NCBI RefSeq assembly: GCF_035938995.1
Contig: NZ_DASZGI010000225.1
Coordinates: forward strand, 1 to 14,181
Origin: DASZGI01 sp035938995
GTDB lineage: Bacteria > Actinomycetota > Actinomycetes > Streptomycetales > Catenulisporaceae
Reading direction: 5' to 3'
Length of the DNA stretch: 14,181 nucleotides
Below are positions 5,508 to 12,913 of the stretch, in pieces; the first letter of the stretch is position 1; each line of letters starts with the position of its first letter. The notes beneath the pieces are model-generated. The model saw only the letters and a program-made list of their open reading frames with translations. It did no database searches and was not told where the DNA came from. The translations under genes were made by a program, and so were the position numbers.

Positions 5508-6173
5508 ATGACGCAGATCGATCCTGGTGCCAAGACGACGGTCCACCTCATGCGCCACGGCGAGGTCTACAACCCGGAGGGCGTGCTGTACGGCCGGATG
5601 CCCGGCTTCCACCTCTCCGAGCTGGGCCGGAAGATGGCCGAGCGCGGTGCCGAGTTCTTCGCTGACCGGGACGTCGTCGCCGTGGTCGCGTCGCCGCTGG
5701 ACCGCGCCCAGGAGACCGCCGCTCCGATCGCGGAGAAGCTCGGGCTCGAGGTGCGCGTCGATGGCCGGTTGATCGAGGCGTCGAACGTGTTCGAGGGCAA
5801 GCGGTTCAGCGTTGGGGACGGGGTGCTTAAGCGTCCGGGTGTGTGGCCGAAGCTGTACAACCCGTTCAAGCCGTCGTGGGGCGAGCCGTACATCGAGCAG
5901 GTGGCGCGGGTCCGGCAGGCAGTGGAGGCGGCGCGCGACCTGGCCGCTGGTCACGAGGCGGTCTGCGTCAGCCACCAGCTGCCGATCTGGGTCACGCGGC
6001 TGGCGGCGGAGCACCGCAGGCTCTGGCACGACCCGCGCAAGCGTGAGTGCTCGCTGGCCTCGGTGACCTCGTTCGTGTACGTGGGGTCGCAGCTGGTCGG
6101 CGTCGAGTACCGGGAGCCGGCGAAGGACCTGCTGCCCGCGAAGACGACGAAGAAGTTCGTCGCGGGCGCCTGA
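5508..6173 (+). CDS. Histidine phosphatase family (phosphoglycerate mutase-like) protein
   Basis: A 221-residue branch of the histidine phosphatase superfamily. The phosphate-accepting His17 sits in L-M-R-H-G-E. Arg66 lies in S-P-L-D-R-A-Q-E-T, an acid in the L-I-E-A-S-N-V-F-E-G segment near 90, and the second histidine at 156 in V-S-H-Q-L-P-I-W. These make up the two-histidine catalytic pocket. The substrate cannot be named; V-F-E-G and the R-R-L-W-H-D segment mark the actinobacterial group that commonly sits before the System II cytochrome c genes, so 'phosphoglycerate mutase' should be read as a fold name only. ATG at 5508 fits the candidate -10 at 5495-5500; an ATG nine bases earlier (5499) is in frame but overlaps that element. 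The protein has no signal peptide or membrane segment and is presumably cytoplasmic. Confidence 0.9.
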   Translation: MTQIDPGAKTTVHLMRHGEVYNPEGVLYGRMPGFHLSELGRKMAERGAEFFADRDVVAVVASPLDRAQETAAPIAEKLGLEVRVDGRLIEASNVFEGKRFSVGDGVLKRPGVWPKLYNPFKPSWGEPYIEQVARVRQAVEAARDLAAGHEAVCVSHQLPIWVTRLAAEHRRLWHDPRKRECSLASVTSFVYVGSQLVGVEYREPAKDLLPAKTTKKFVAGA

Positions 6174-6307
6174 GCGCAGCCGCCCAGCGGACGCGGTGTT
6201 AAGGCACACCGGCCGGGATGCCGCTTTCATCACGGCTTGTCGACGTCTTTCCTGAAGAACCGCGCCCCTCGCGCTTGGTGCGAAATCGGGCATGGGAAAC
6301 TCTTCGC

Positions 6308-6892
6308 ATGGTCGTACGTCCCCCCGCCCGCACCGCGACGGCAGTCGTCGCGCTCGTCGGCGCGGCGCTCCTCGCGGGCTGCTCCAACGGCACCTCTGGC
6401 GGTGCCGGGAACACGGGGTACGTGTCTGACGGCGTCGGCGTCACCGCGATCGCGGTGTCGCAGCGGGTCGCCGCGCCCGTGCTGTCCGGGACCACGCTCG
6501 ACGGCCAGAAGCTCTCGCTCGGCCAGTACAAGGGCGACGTCGTCGTGGTCAACGTCTGGGGCTCCTGGTGCGGACCCTGCCGCGAGGAGACCCCAGCCCT
6601 CGAGGAGACGTACCAGAAGTACCAGGCCCAGGGTGTGCGCTTCCTCGGCATCAACACTCGCGACATCAACGCGGCCGCGCTGGCGTTCGACCACACGATG
6701 AACGTGACGTACCCCTCGCTCCAGGACCCGGACGAGACGCTGCTGCTCCAGTTCAAGGCGATGCTTCCGCCCGCCGACATCCCCTCGAGCGTGATCGTCG
6801 ACCGTAGCGGCAAGGTGGCGGTGCGCGTCCTCGGCCCGGTGACGGAGCCTCAGCTCGCCCAGCAGCTCGACACCGTGCTGAGTAAGGGCTGA
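6308..6892 (+). CDS. TlpA/ResA-like thioredoxin-fold lipoprotein
   Basis: A 194-residue secreted thiol-disulfide protein. The N-terminus is a lipoprotein signal: V-V-R-P-P-A-R, a hydrophobic core, then the lipobox L-A-G-C with Cys25 as the lipid-attached residue. A thioredoxin-like domain spans about 52-192, with W-C-G-P-C at 87-91 (active-site Cys88 and Cys91) and the likely cis-proline at 159 in A-D-I-P. In System II, ResA reduces apocytochrome c CXXC cysteines outside the membrane using electrons from CcdA. ATG at 6308 is chosen because earlier in-frame starts would put about 30 charged residues before the signal. GGGA lies about 10 bases upstream. The ccdA start follows six bases after the stop, indicating an operon. 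The alternative is a general TlpA-type thioredoxin, but the context favours a ResA role. Confidence 0.93.
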   Translation: MVVRPPARTATAVVALVGAALLAGCSNGTSGGAGNTGYVSDGVGVTAIAVSQRVAAPVLSGTTLDGQKLSLGQYKGDVVVVNVWGSWCGPCREETPALEETYQKYQAQGVRFLGINTRDINAAALAFDHTMNVTYPSLQDPDETLLLQFKAMLPPADIPSSVIVDRSGKVAVRVLGPVTEPQLAQQLDTVLSKG

Positions 6893-6898
6893 AGCCGA

Positions 6899-7699
6899 GT
6901 GTCCTCAGTCGCGTCGGTGATCGACGGCGGATCGCTGCTGCTGGCGGCGCCGGTAGCGCTAGCCGCCGGCGCGGTGTCGTTCGCCTCGCCGTGTGTGCTG
7001 CCGCTCGTGCCCGGCTACCTCTCCTACGTCACCGGGATGTCCGGCGCTGACGCGACTGACGCTCAAGCCGCGCAGAACGCCGAGGCCGTGAAGGCCCGAC
7101 GGCTGAAGCGGTGGCGCACGGTGCTCGGGGCCGCGCTCTTCGTGCTCGGCTTCACCGCTGTGTTCGTCTCGATGGGCGCGGCTTTCGGCGAAGCCGGCGT
7201 CCACCTGCTGGTGCATCAGAAACTGCTGGAGCAGGTCTTCGGCAGTCTGATGATCCTCATGGGGCTGTTCTTCGCGGGGGTGTTCCCCGAGCGCTGGGGC
7301 GGCTTCCTGCAGCGTGACGCGCGTATCCGCTACCGCCCGACGGTCGGTTTGGTCGGCGCGCCGCTGCTGGGTGTGGTCTTCGGCATCGGCTGGACCCCGT
7401 GCCTCGGCCCGACCCTGACCGCGGTGCAGAGCCTGGCGATCACCCAATCCTCCGCGGGCCGCGGCGCGTTCCTCTCGGCGGTCTACTGTCTCGGGCTCGG
7501 CCTCCCGTTCATCCTGACCGCCGTCGCGTTCCGCCGGGCGATGACGGCCTTCGGCTGGATCAAGCGGCACTATGGTGCGGTCACCCGGATCGGCGGCGGG
7601 ATGCTCGTCGTCGTGGGGGCCGCGATGGTCAGCGGCGTCTGGGACCACCTGATCCGCCTGCTGCAGGTGTGGTTCGGCGGCTTCAGCCTCCCGCTGTGA
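6899..7699 (+). CDS. ccdA: Cytochrome c biogenesis protein CcdA (transmembrane thiol reductase)
   Basis: A 266-residue polytopic membrane protein of the CcdA/DsbD family with about six hydrophobic segments. It carries electrons from cytoplasmic thioredoxin across the membrane to a ResA-type partner. Its two redox cysteines are in the expected places: Cys32 in F-A-S-P-C-V-L-P-L-V-P-G-Y, and Cys168 in G-I-G-W-T-P-C-L-G-P. A hydrophilic loop rich in Ala and Gln (about 47-72) separates the first hydrophobic region from the rest and is longer than in minimal CcdA. The GTG start lies six bases after the resA-like stop; AAGGG about 10 bases upstream lies inside that gene. Translation of the two is probably coupled. 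The neighbouring ResA-like, ResB and CcsB genes make a System II role near certain. Confidence 0.95.
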   Translation: MSSVASVIDGGSLLLAAPVALAAGAVSFASPCVLPLVPGYLSYVTGMSGADATDAQAAQNAEAVKARRLKRWRTVLGAALFVLGFTAVFVSMGAAFGEAGVHLLVHQKLLEQVFGSLMILMGLFFAGVFPERWGGFLQRDARIRYRPTVGLVGAPLLGVVFGIGWTPCLGPTLTAVQSLAITQSSAGRGAFLSAVYCLGLGLPFILTAVAFRRAMTAFGWIKRHYGAVTRIGGGMLVVVGAAMVSGVWDHLIRLLQVWFGGFSLPL

Positions 7700-7748
7700 T
7701 GACGGGGGCGGCCGAGATGTGCGCTGTGACGATGGGACCTGACGAGAC

Positions 7749-9473
7749 GTGACCGAACCGCTGAACGACAACGACGGGACCGAGCGCTTCTCCACCGCTC
7801 CTGCCCAGGCCGCCGACGACGCGGTCGCGGTGCCGCGGCTGGGCGGCGCGGGGCTGCTGCGCTGGATGTGGCGGCAGCTGACCTCGATGCGGATCGCGCT
7901 GACGCTGCTGTTCCTGCTGTCCGTCGCCGCGATCCCCGGCTCCCTGCTGCCGCAGCGGGAGATCGACCCGACCAAGGTCCTGCAGTTCTACCAGGCGCAC
8001 AAGAGCTGGGCGCCGATCCTGGACAAGCTGCAACTGTTCGACGTCTTCGAGTCGGTGTGGTTCGGCGCGATCTACTGCCTGCTGTTCGTCTCGCTGGTCG
8101 GCTGCATCCTGCCGCGCTCGTTCGCGCACTTCAAGGCCATGCGCGCGGCCCCGCCAGCCGCCCCGCGCAACCTCAGGCGCCTGCCGGTGCACGCCTCGTT
8201 CCGCACGGCCGCGCCCGCCGACGAGACTCTGGAAGCCGCCCGCAAGCGGCTCAAGGGGCGCCGGTTCCGCACCGCCGCCTCCGCCGACGCTTCAGGCGCG
8301 GCGTCCGGCGCGTGGGTCTCGGCCGAGAAGGGCTACCTGCGCGAGACCGGCAACCTCATCTTCCATCTCGCCCTGCTCGGCATCCTGGCCGCCGTCGCGA
8401 TCGGCCACTTCTTCGGTTTCAAAGGCGCGCGGCTGGTCACCGAGGGCACCGGTTTCTGCGACACGGTGGCCAGCTACGACACGCTGACGATGGGTCAGGC
8501 GGTGACGGCGTCGGACCTGCCGCCGTTCTGCATCCAGCTGAACAAGTTCACCGCCAGCTACGAGACCTCGCACGACCAGTTCGGGCAGCCGCGCACCTTC
8601 GACGCCTACGCCACCTACCGGGCGACCCCGACCAGCCCGGAGACGAACGTCGACGTGCAGGTCAACCAGCCGATCACGGTCAACGGCACGAACGTCTTCC
8701 TGGAGGGCCACGGCTACGCCCCCGTCGTCACCGTCCGGGACGGCACCGGCCGGGTCGTGTACGACGGTCCGACGAACTTCCTCGGCATGGACTCGATGTT
8801 CACCTCGAGCGGCGCGATCAAGGTCCCGGACGCCAGCCCCAAGGGCCTCGGCTTCCAGGGCTACTTCCTGCCGACCGCCGAGCTGAGCGGCATCGGGATG
8901 CCATACTCGGCGTTCCCGGCGGCGGGCAACCCGATGCTCCTGCTCATCCCGTACGCCGGCGACCTGAACATGAACGGGGGCGAGTCGCAGAGCGTCTACA
9001 CCCTCGACACCGGCAAGATGACCAGGCTCGACGTCAAGAGCAAGACCAACGCCTCGGCGGGCAACGCGCTGGCGATGACCGTCGGCGAGACCGACACCCT
9101 GCCGAACGGACTCGGCTCGATCACCTTCGACGGCGTGCGGCAGTGGGCGCAGTTCAACATCGCGTACGACCCCGGCCAGCCGATCGCGCTCGGGTCCGCC
9201 GCGGCCGCCGTCGCCGGGCTGCTCGGCTCGCTCGGCATCCGGCGCCGCCGCATCTGGGTCCGGGTCACCGAGCAGGAGGACGGCATCCGGCTCGTCGAAG
9301 TCGCGGGCCTGGCGCGCACCGAGGGCGCCACCCCGACCGCTGAAGTCACCGAGACCGCAGAAGCACTGGCGGCGGCCCTAGGCACTGTGCCGAATGAAGA
9401 CACCGTGCCTAACGAATCCCTGGACGACCAACCACAGCGCACCACCGACACGCGCACGGGAGCATCCGCGTGA
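7749..9473 (+). CDS. resB: Cytochrome c biogenesis protein ResB
   Basis: A 574-residue ResB-family membrane protein. It opens with about 40 hydrophilic residues, then W-M-W-R-Q-L-T-S-M-R-I-A and a membrane helix (about 47-66) ending in P-G-S-L-L-P-Q. A second helix lies at about 102-122, and a third near 195-220 contains H-L-A-L-L-G, whose histidine is a probable heme ligand. A large extracytoplasmic domain follows (about 220-475), then a fourth helix near 481-497. With CcsB it forms the System II complex that exports heme and attaches it to apocytochrome c. The final 75 residues are cytoplasmic and low in complexity, with a T-V-P-N-E-D/T-V-P-N-E-S tandem. GTG at 7749 has no strong ribosome site and lies 49 bases after ccdA. 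Its TGA overlaps the ccsB GTG by four bases. Confidence 0.95.
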   Translation: MTEPLNDNDGTERFSTAPAQAADDAVAVPRLGGAGLLRWMWRQLTSMRIALTLLFLLSVAAIPGSLLPQREIDPTKVLQFYQAHKSWAPILDKLQLFDVFESVWFGAIYCLLFVSLVGCILPRSFAHFKAMRAAPPAAPRNLRRLPVHASFRTAAPADETLEAARKRLKGRRFRTAASADASGAASGAWVSAEKGYLRETGNLIFHLALLGILAAVAIGHFFGFKGARLVTEGTGFCDTVASYDTLTMGQAVTASDLPPFCIQLNKFTASYETSHDQFGQPRTFDAYATYRATPTSPETNVDVQVNQPITVNGTNVFLEGHGYAPVVTVRDGTGRVVYDGPTNFLGMDSMFTSSGAIKVPDASPKGLGFQGYFLPTAELSGIGMPYSAFPAAGNPMLLLIPYAGDLNMNGGESQSVYTLDTGKMTRLDVKSKTNASAGNALAMTVGETDTLPNGLGSITFDGVRQWAQFNIAYDPGQPIALGSAAAAVAGLLGSLGIRRRRIWVRVTEQEDGIRLVEVAGLARTEGATPTAEVTETAEALAAALGTVPNEDTVPNESLDDQPQRTTDTRTGASA

Positions 9474-10498
9474 CCATCAACGAGACCTTCGCGCACTACA
9501 GCAACCTCTTCATCGCGCTCGCGCTGGTCGCCTACGCCGTGGCGTTCTTCGCCTACTGTGCGGAGTGGGCCTTCGGCTCGCGCTCCCGGCTCGGCGCCAA
9601 GGCCGCCGCGGTCGGCCACCAGGCCGCCGCCCCGGCCGTCGAACGGGTCCTGGAGACGGCGGGCGGCGGATCGTCCGGCGTGACCGTGCTCACCCGCATC
9701 GCCGACGAGCAGGAGGAGCCGACGATCGCCGGCTCCTCGCTGCGAGCCGAGGCGATCGGCCGGTTCGCCGTCATGGCCACGGTCATCGGCTTCGCGCTGC
9801 ACGCCGCCGGGGTGCTGTTCCGCGGCCTGGCCGCCCACCGCGTGCCGTGGGCGAACATGTACGAGTTCTCGTGCGCGGCAGCTCTCGCCATGGCCTTCGC
9901 CTATGTCGTGCTGCTGGCCACGCGGCGGCGGGTGCGCTGGCTCGGCCTGCCGGTGACGTTCATCGTGCTGCTGACCCTCGGCCTGGCCTACACGGTGCTC
10001 TACACGGACGCCGAGGAACTGGTCCCGGCGCTGCACTCGTACTGGCTGTACATCCACGTGACCGCGGCGGTGCTCTCGACCGGGGCGTTCGGCGTCGCGA
10101 CCGTCGCGACCGTCTTGTACCTGCTCAAGTCGGCCTCCGAGGAGGGCAAGCTGCCGCGTCTGTCCGGGGCGCTGGAGCGGGTGCCGTCGTCTGGCGCGCT
10201 CGACCGCACCGCGTACCGGGTGATCGCGTTCATCTTCCCGCTGTGGACCTTCGCCGTGATCGCCGGCGCGATCTGGGCCGAGAAGGCGTGGGGCCGCTAC
10301 TGGGGCTGGGACCCCAAGGAGACCTGGTCATTCATCGTATGGGTGATCTACGCCGCTTATCTGCATGCCCGCGCCACCCACGGGTGGAAGGGACGTGCCG
10401 CGGCCTGGATCGCACTCGCTGCTTTCGCGTGCGTCATGTTCAATTACTTCGGCGTTAACACGCTGCTTACCGGCAAGCACAGCTACGCCGGACTGTGA
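9470..10498 (+). CDS. ccsB: Cytochrome c biogenesis protein CcsB (CcsA/ResC-type heme handling protein)
   Basis: A 342-residue CcsA/CcmF/ResC-type membrane protein. The heme-binding WWD motif W-G-R-Y-W-G-W-D-P-K-E-T-W is at about 274-286. Candidate flanking or membrane heme-ligand histidines are His111 (F-A-L-H-A-A), His189/His196 (L-H-S-Y-W-L-Y-I-H) and His304 (A-T-H-G-W-K-G). After the first helix there is a soluble Ala-rich loop (about 38-95), usual in actinobacterial CcsB, then the main multi-helix core. With ResB it forms the cytochrome c synthetase of System II. GTG at 9470 overlaps the resB stop as GTGA, and GGGAG lies seven bases upstream, so translation is coupled. Symbols ccsA, ccsB and resC are all used for this family. 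Confidence 0.95.
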   Translation: MTINETFAHYSNLFIALALVAYAVAFFAYCAEWAFGSRSRLGAKAAAVGHQAAAPAVERVLETAGGGSSGVTVLTRIADEQEEPTIAGSSLRAEAIGRFAVMATVIGFALHAAGVLFRGLAAHRVPWANMYEFSCAAALAMAFAYVVLLATRRRVRWLGLPVTFIVLLTLGLAYTVLYTDAEELVPALHSYWLYIHVTAAVLSTGAFGVATVATVLYLLKSASEEGKLPRLSGALERVPSSGALDRTAYRVIAFIFPLWTFAVIAGAIWAEKAWGRYWGWDPKETWSFIVWVIYAAYLHARATHGWKGRAAAWIALAAFACVMFNYFGVNTLLTGKHSYAGL

Positions 10499-10630
10499 TC
10501 CGGCGGCTCTCTCATTGATTTCTCAAGGTCCTACGTTGCGTTCCGTAGCAACCGTCGCTCATCCGGCGGCGTCCTGAAAGGGGACGACAGGATGAATGCC
10601 GGGTGGGAGACCGCAGGCTTCACCCCGGCT

Positions 10631-10637
10631 GGAAGGA
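10631..10637 (+). promoter_or_regulatory. Ribosome binding site of the first LCP gene
   Basis: GGAAGGA ends nine bases before the ATG at 10647 and decides that start over an in-frame upstream candidate at 10596. A closer GAGG at 10641-10644 is too near the ATG to act alone. Confidence 0.65.
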
Positions 10638-10646
10638 CCTGAGGTA

Positions 10647-12785
10647 ATGGGCGACGAGCGCGGCTGGTATCCGGATTCCGGATCCGGCGCCGGAGAGTAC
10701 GGGAGCGAGGGCCGGTACCGGGACGAACCCGAGTACGACCCGTACTCCCGCGCGCCCCGCCCCGTCCGGCCGGTGCCGCCGCGCCCGGAGCCGCAGGACC
10801 CCTACCGTCAGCAGCCGCAGCAGCGTCCGCCCGCGCCCCGCCCCCAATCCCCGCAGCCACGGCAGTCGGGTGACGGGCAGTGGGCACCTCCCGCCGATCG
10901 TGGGGCGGGCCGGCGCGAGACACGCGACGAGAATGGCTATTCGGCTCCCGTCGATGCCTATCCCCGTCGCGTACGCCCTCAGACACCCGGCGCAGGCGCC
11001 GCTGCGGATGCCTGGTCTCCGTCTGAAGAACCAGTGAGTGGCCGTGGTGCACAGGCACCGACCGCCGACGACGAATGGGTACCGCGCGGCCGCCGTGGAG
11101 GCGGAGGACGGCCTCGCGCCGCAGCCGCTTCGGCGTCCGCAGGTGTGGGCGTGAGTGCGGGCGCCGTCGAGGGCACGGTCAACCCGGACATCGATCTGGA
11201 CGAGGTCGATCCCAAAGGCCACGCCGCCCGCAAAGGCGGGGGCCGGGGCCAGAGCGGTCCGCCGAACCGCAAGAAGAAGATCATCAAGTGGACCGCGATC
11301 AGCGTCTCGACGGTCCTGGTCGTGGTCTTGGCGCTCGGCGCATACGTCGTCGAGCACCTGACCGGCAACATCAAGCACACCGCGCTGCTTCAGAACGGCG
11401 TCACGCAGTCCGCCGAGCCCGTCGACAAGTACGGTCGCTCCCCGGTCAACATCCTGATCATCGGCTCGGACACGCGGGCCACCGCGGCCGACTGCAAGAT
11501 CGGCGGCGACTGCGGTCCGGGCGGCAACGCGGACGTGGAGATGGTCGTCCACCTCTCGGCCGACCGCTCCAACGCCACCGTGATGTCGATTCCGCGCGAC
11601 ACCCAGGTGATGCTGCCCAAGTGCACCGATCCGACCACGCACGTCAGCGGCGGCGGCTTCGAGACCTCGATCACCACCTCGCTCCAGTGGGGCCCCTCGT
11701 GCACGGTCGAGGCGGTGCACGACCTGACCGGGCTGACCATCGACCACTTCGTGATGGTCGACTTCTCCGGTGTCGTCACGATGTCCGACGCGCTCGGCGG
11801 CGTCCCGGTCTGCGTGTCGAACAACATGTACGACAGCTACTCCAAACTGCGCCTCAACGCCGGCACCACGGTCATCAAGGGCATCCAGGCGCTCGAGTTC
11901 GTGCGTACCCGGCACGGCTTCTACGACGGCTCGGACCTCGGCCGGGAGAAGGCCCAGCACTACTTCCTGTCCGCGATGATCCGCGAGGTCCGCGCGAGCA
12001 TGAACCTGACCTCGTTCACCACCCTCTACAGCCTCGCGAACGCGGCGACGTCGGCGCTGACCGTGGACGACGGCCTGAGCGGCGTGTCGAACCTGGTCAA
12101 CCTGGCGGTCACGATGAACCGGGTGCCGACCAGCCGGATCAGCTTCGTCACGATGCCGTGGGAGCTGGACCCGACCGACACCAACCGGGTCATCGTCTGG
12201 CAGTCGCAGGCGCAGAAGATGTTCCAGAACATCCTGAACGACGTGCCCTACTCGGCCGGGTCCTCGACCTCGAGCACCCCGGCGTCAGGCGCGCCAGCGG
12301 CGCCGTCTTCGGCCCCCGCGCCGCCGCCGAGCAGCCCTGCGTCCACGGTGACCGTGAACAAGGCCGAGGTACACGTCTCGGTCCTCAACGGCAGCGGCGC
12401 CTCGGGCCGCGCCACCACGATCAAGGACGCGCTCGTCGGCGGCGGCTTCTCGCTGGCGACCGTCGGCGGCAATGCGACGTCGACCGCGGCCACGAAGATC
12501 TACTACCCGTCCACGCGCTCGGATTCGGCCGCCACCGTGGCCGCGGCGCTGGGCCTGCCTTCGTCGGCGCTCAGCGAATCGAACGCTTACTCGCAGGTGA
12601 CGTTGGTCATCGGTACCGACTGGACCTCCGGCACCACGTACGGCGGCAGTTCGGGAACCAGCGCGGGCGGCGCCTCCTCCACGGCGCCCACCACCGCGGC
12701 CACCGCCCCCGACGACTCCTCGCTGCTCAACGCCTCGTCCACTGGGGGCTGCGTCCAGGTCGCGCCCGGCGACATCGTGAAGTAG
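10647..12785 (+). CDS. LytR-CpsA-Psr (LCP) family cell-wall glycopolymer transferase with LytR_C domain
   Basis: A 712-residue membrane-anchored LCP protein. Residues 1-210 are cytoplasmic and disordered: Pro/Gln/Arg-rich, then Gly/Ala-rich. One membrane helix follows at about 213-235 after K-K-K-I-I-K. The LCP catalytic domain (about 265-540) shows G-S-D-T-R (273-277), I-P-R-D (315-318) and V-R-T-R-H (419-423), the acidic and arginine residues that hold the lipid pyrophosphate. After a Ser/Pro/Ala linker comes a LytR_C domain (about 574-659, starting E-V-H-V-S-V-L-N-G-S-G), then a Ser/Thr/Gly-rich tail with a single late cysteine. LCP enzymes transfer lipid-linked polymers such as teichoic-type acids, arabinogalactan or capsule to peptidoglycan, outside the membrane. 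The acceptor here cannot be told. A paralogue follows 128 bases downstream. Confidence 0.93.
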   Translation: MGDERGWYPDSGSGAGEYGSEGRYRDEPEYDPYSRAPRPVRPVPPRPEPQDPYRQQPQQRPPAPRPQSPQPRQSGDGQWAPPADRGAGRRETRDENGYSAPVDAYPRRVRPQTPGAGAAADAWSPSEEPVSGRGAQAPTADDEWVPRGRRGGGGRPRAAAASASAGVGVSAGAVEGTVNPDIDLDEVDPKGHAARKGGGRGQSGPPNRKKKIIKWTAISVSTVLVVVLALGAYVVEHLTGNIKHTALLQNGVTQSAEPVDKYGRSPVNILIIGSDTRATAADCKIGGDCGPGGNADVEMVVHLSADRSNATVMSIPRDTQVMLPKCTDPTTHVSGGGFETSITTSLQWGPSCTVEAVHDLTGLTIDHFVMVDFSGVVTMSDALGGVPVCVSNNMYDSYSKLRLNAGTTVIKGIQALEFVRTRHGFYDGSDLGREKAQHYFLSAMIREVRASMNLTSFTTLYSLANAATSALTVDDGLSGVSNLVNLAVTMNRVPTSRISFVTMPWELDPTDTNRVIVWQSQAQKMFQNILNDVPYSAGSSTSSTPASGAPAAPSSAPAPPPSSPASTVTVNKAEVHVSVLNGSGASGRATTIKDALVGGGFSLATVGGNATSTAATKIYYPSTRSDSAATVAAALGLPSSALSESNAYSQVTLVIGTDWTSGTTYGGSSGTSAGGASSTAPTTAATAPDDSSLLNASSTGGCVQVAPGDIVK

Positions 12786-12873
12786 TCCGCTGATCGCAGT
12801 TACCGGGCTGTGACATGGCTGTGGCCCAATTCCCGCGCATAAGGTGAACGACGCTGCGTCAATAGACGTGAGA

Positions 12874-12890
12874 CCGGCTGAGTCAGCCGG
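12874..12890. promoter_or_regulatory. 17-base perfect palindrome before the second LCP gene
   Basis: CCGGCTGA-G-TCAGCCGG has eight-base arms around one central base. It lies five bases before the GGAGG of the second LCP gene. It could be a regulator operator, or in RNA a small hairpin close to the ribosome site. No regulator was recognised. A loose -10-like TAAGGT lies upstream at 12840-12845. Confidence 0.4.
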
Positions 12891-12913
12891 ACTACGGAGG
12901 GCGGGCGCTATCA

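Noticed and set aside
6194..6211. Short hairpin (CGGTGT, six-base loop, ACACCG) after the phosphatase gene as a terminator
   Set aside because: Only six base pairs and no U-tract; too weak to call.
6959..7975. Minus-strand open frame of 338 codons over ccdA and the start of resB
   Set aside because: Antisense to ccdA cysteine motifs; no recognisable domain.
10515..10537. Promoter from TTGATT and TACGTT after ccsB
   Set aside because: The spacer is only 11 bases.
10620..11960. Minus-strand open frame of 446 codons over the first LCP gene
   Set aside because: Antisense to well-conserved LCP motifs, with a His/Asp/Val/Arg-rich shadow composition.
12810..12845. Promoter from GTGACA (-35-like) and TAAGGT (-10-like) before the second LCP gene
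   Set aside because: The spacer would be 24 bases, too long for a normal sigma-70 type promoter.
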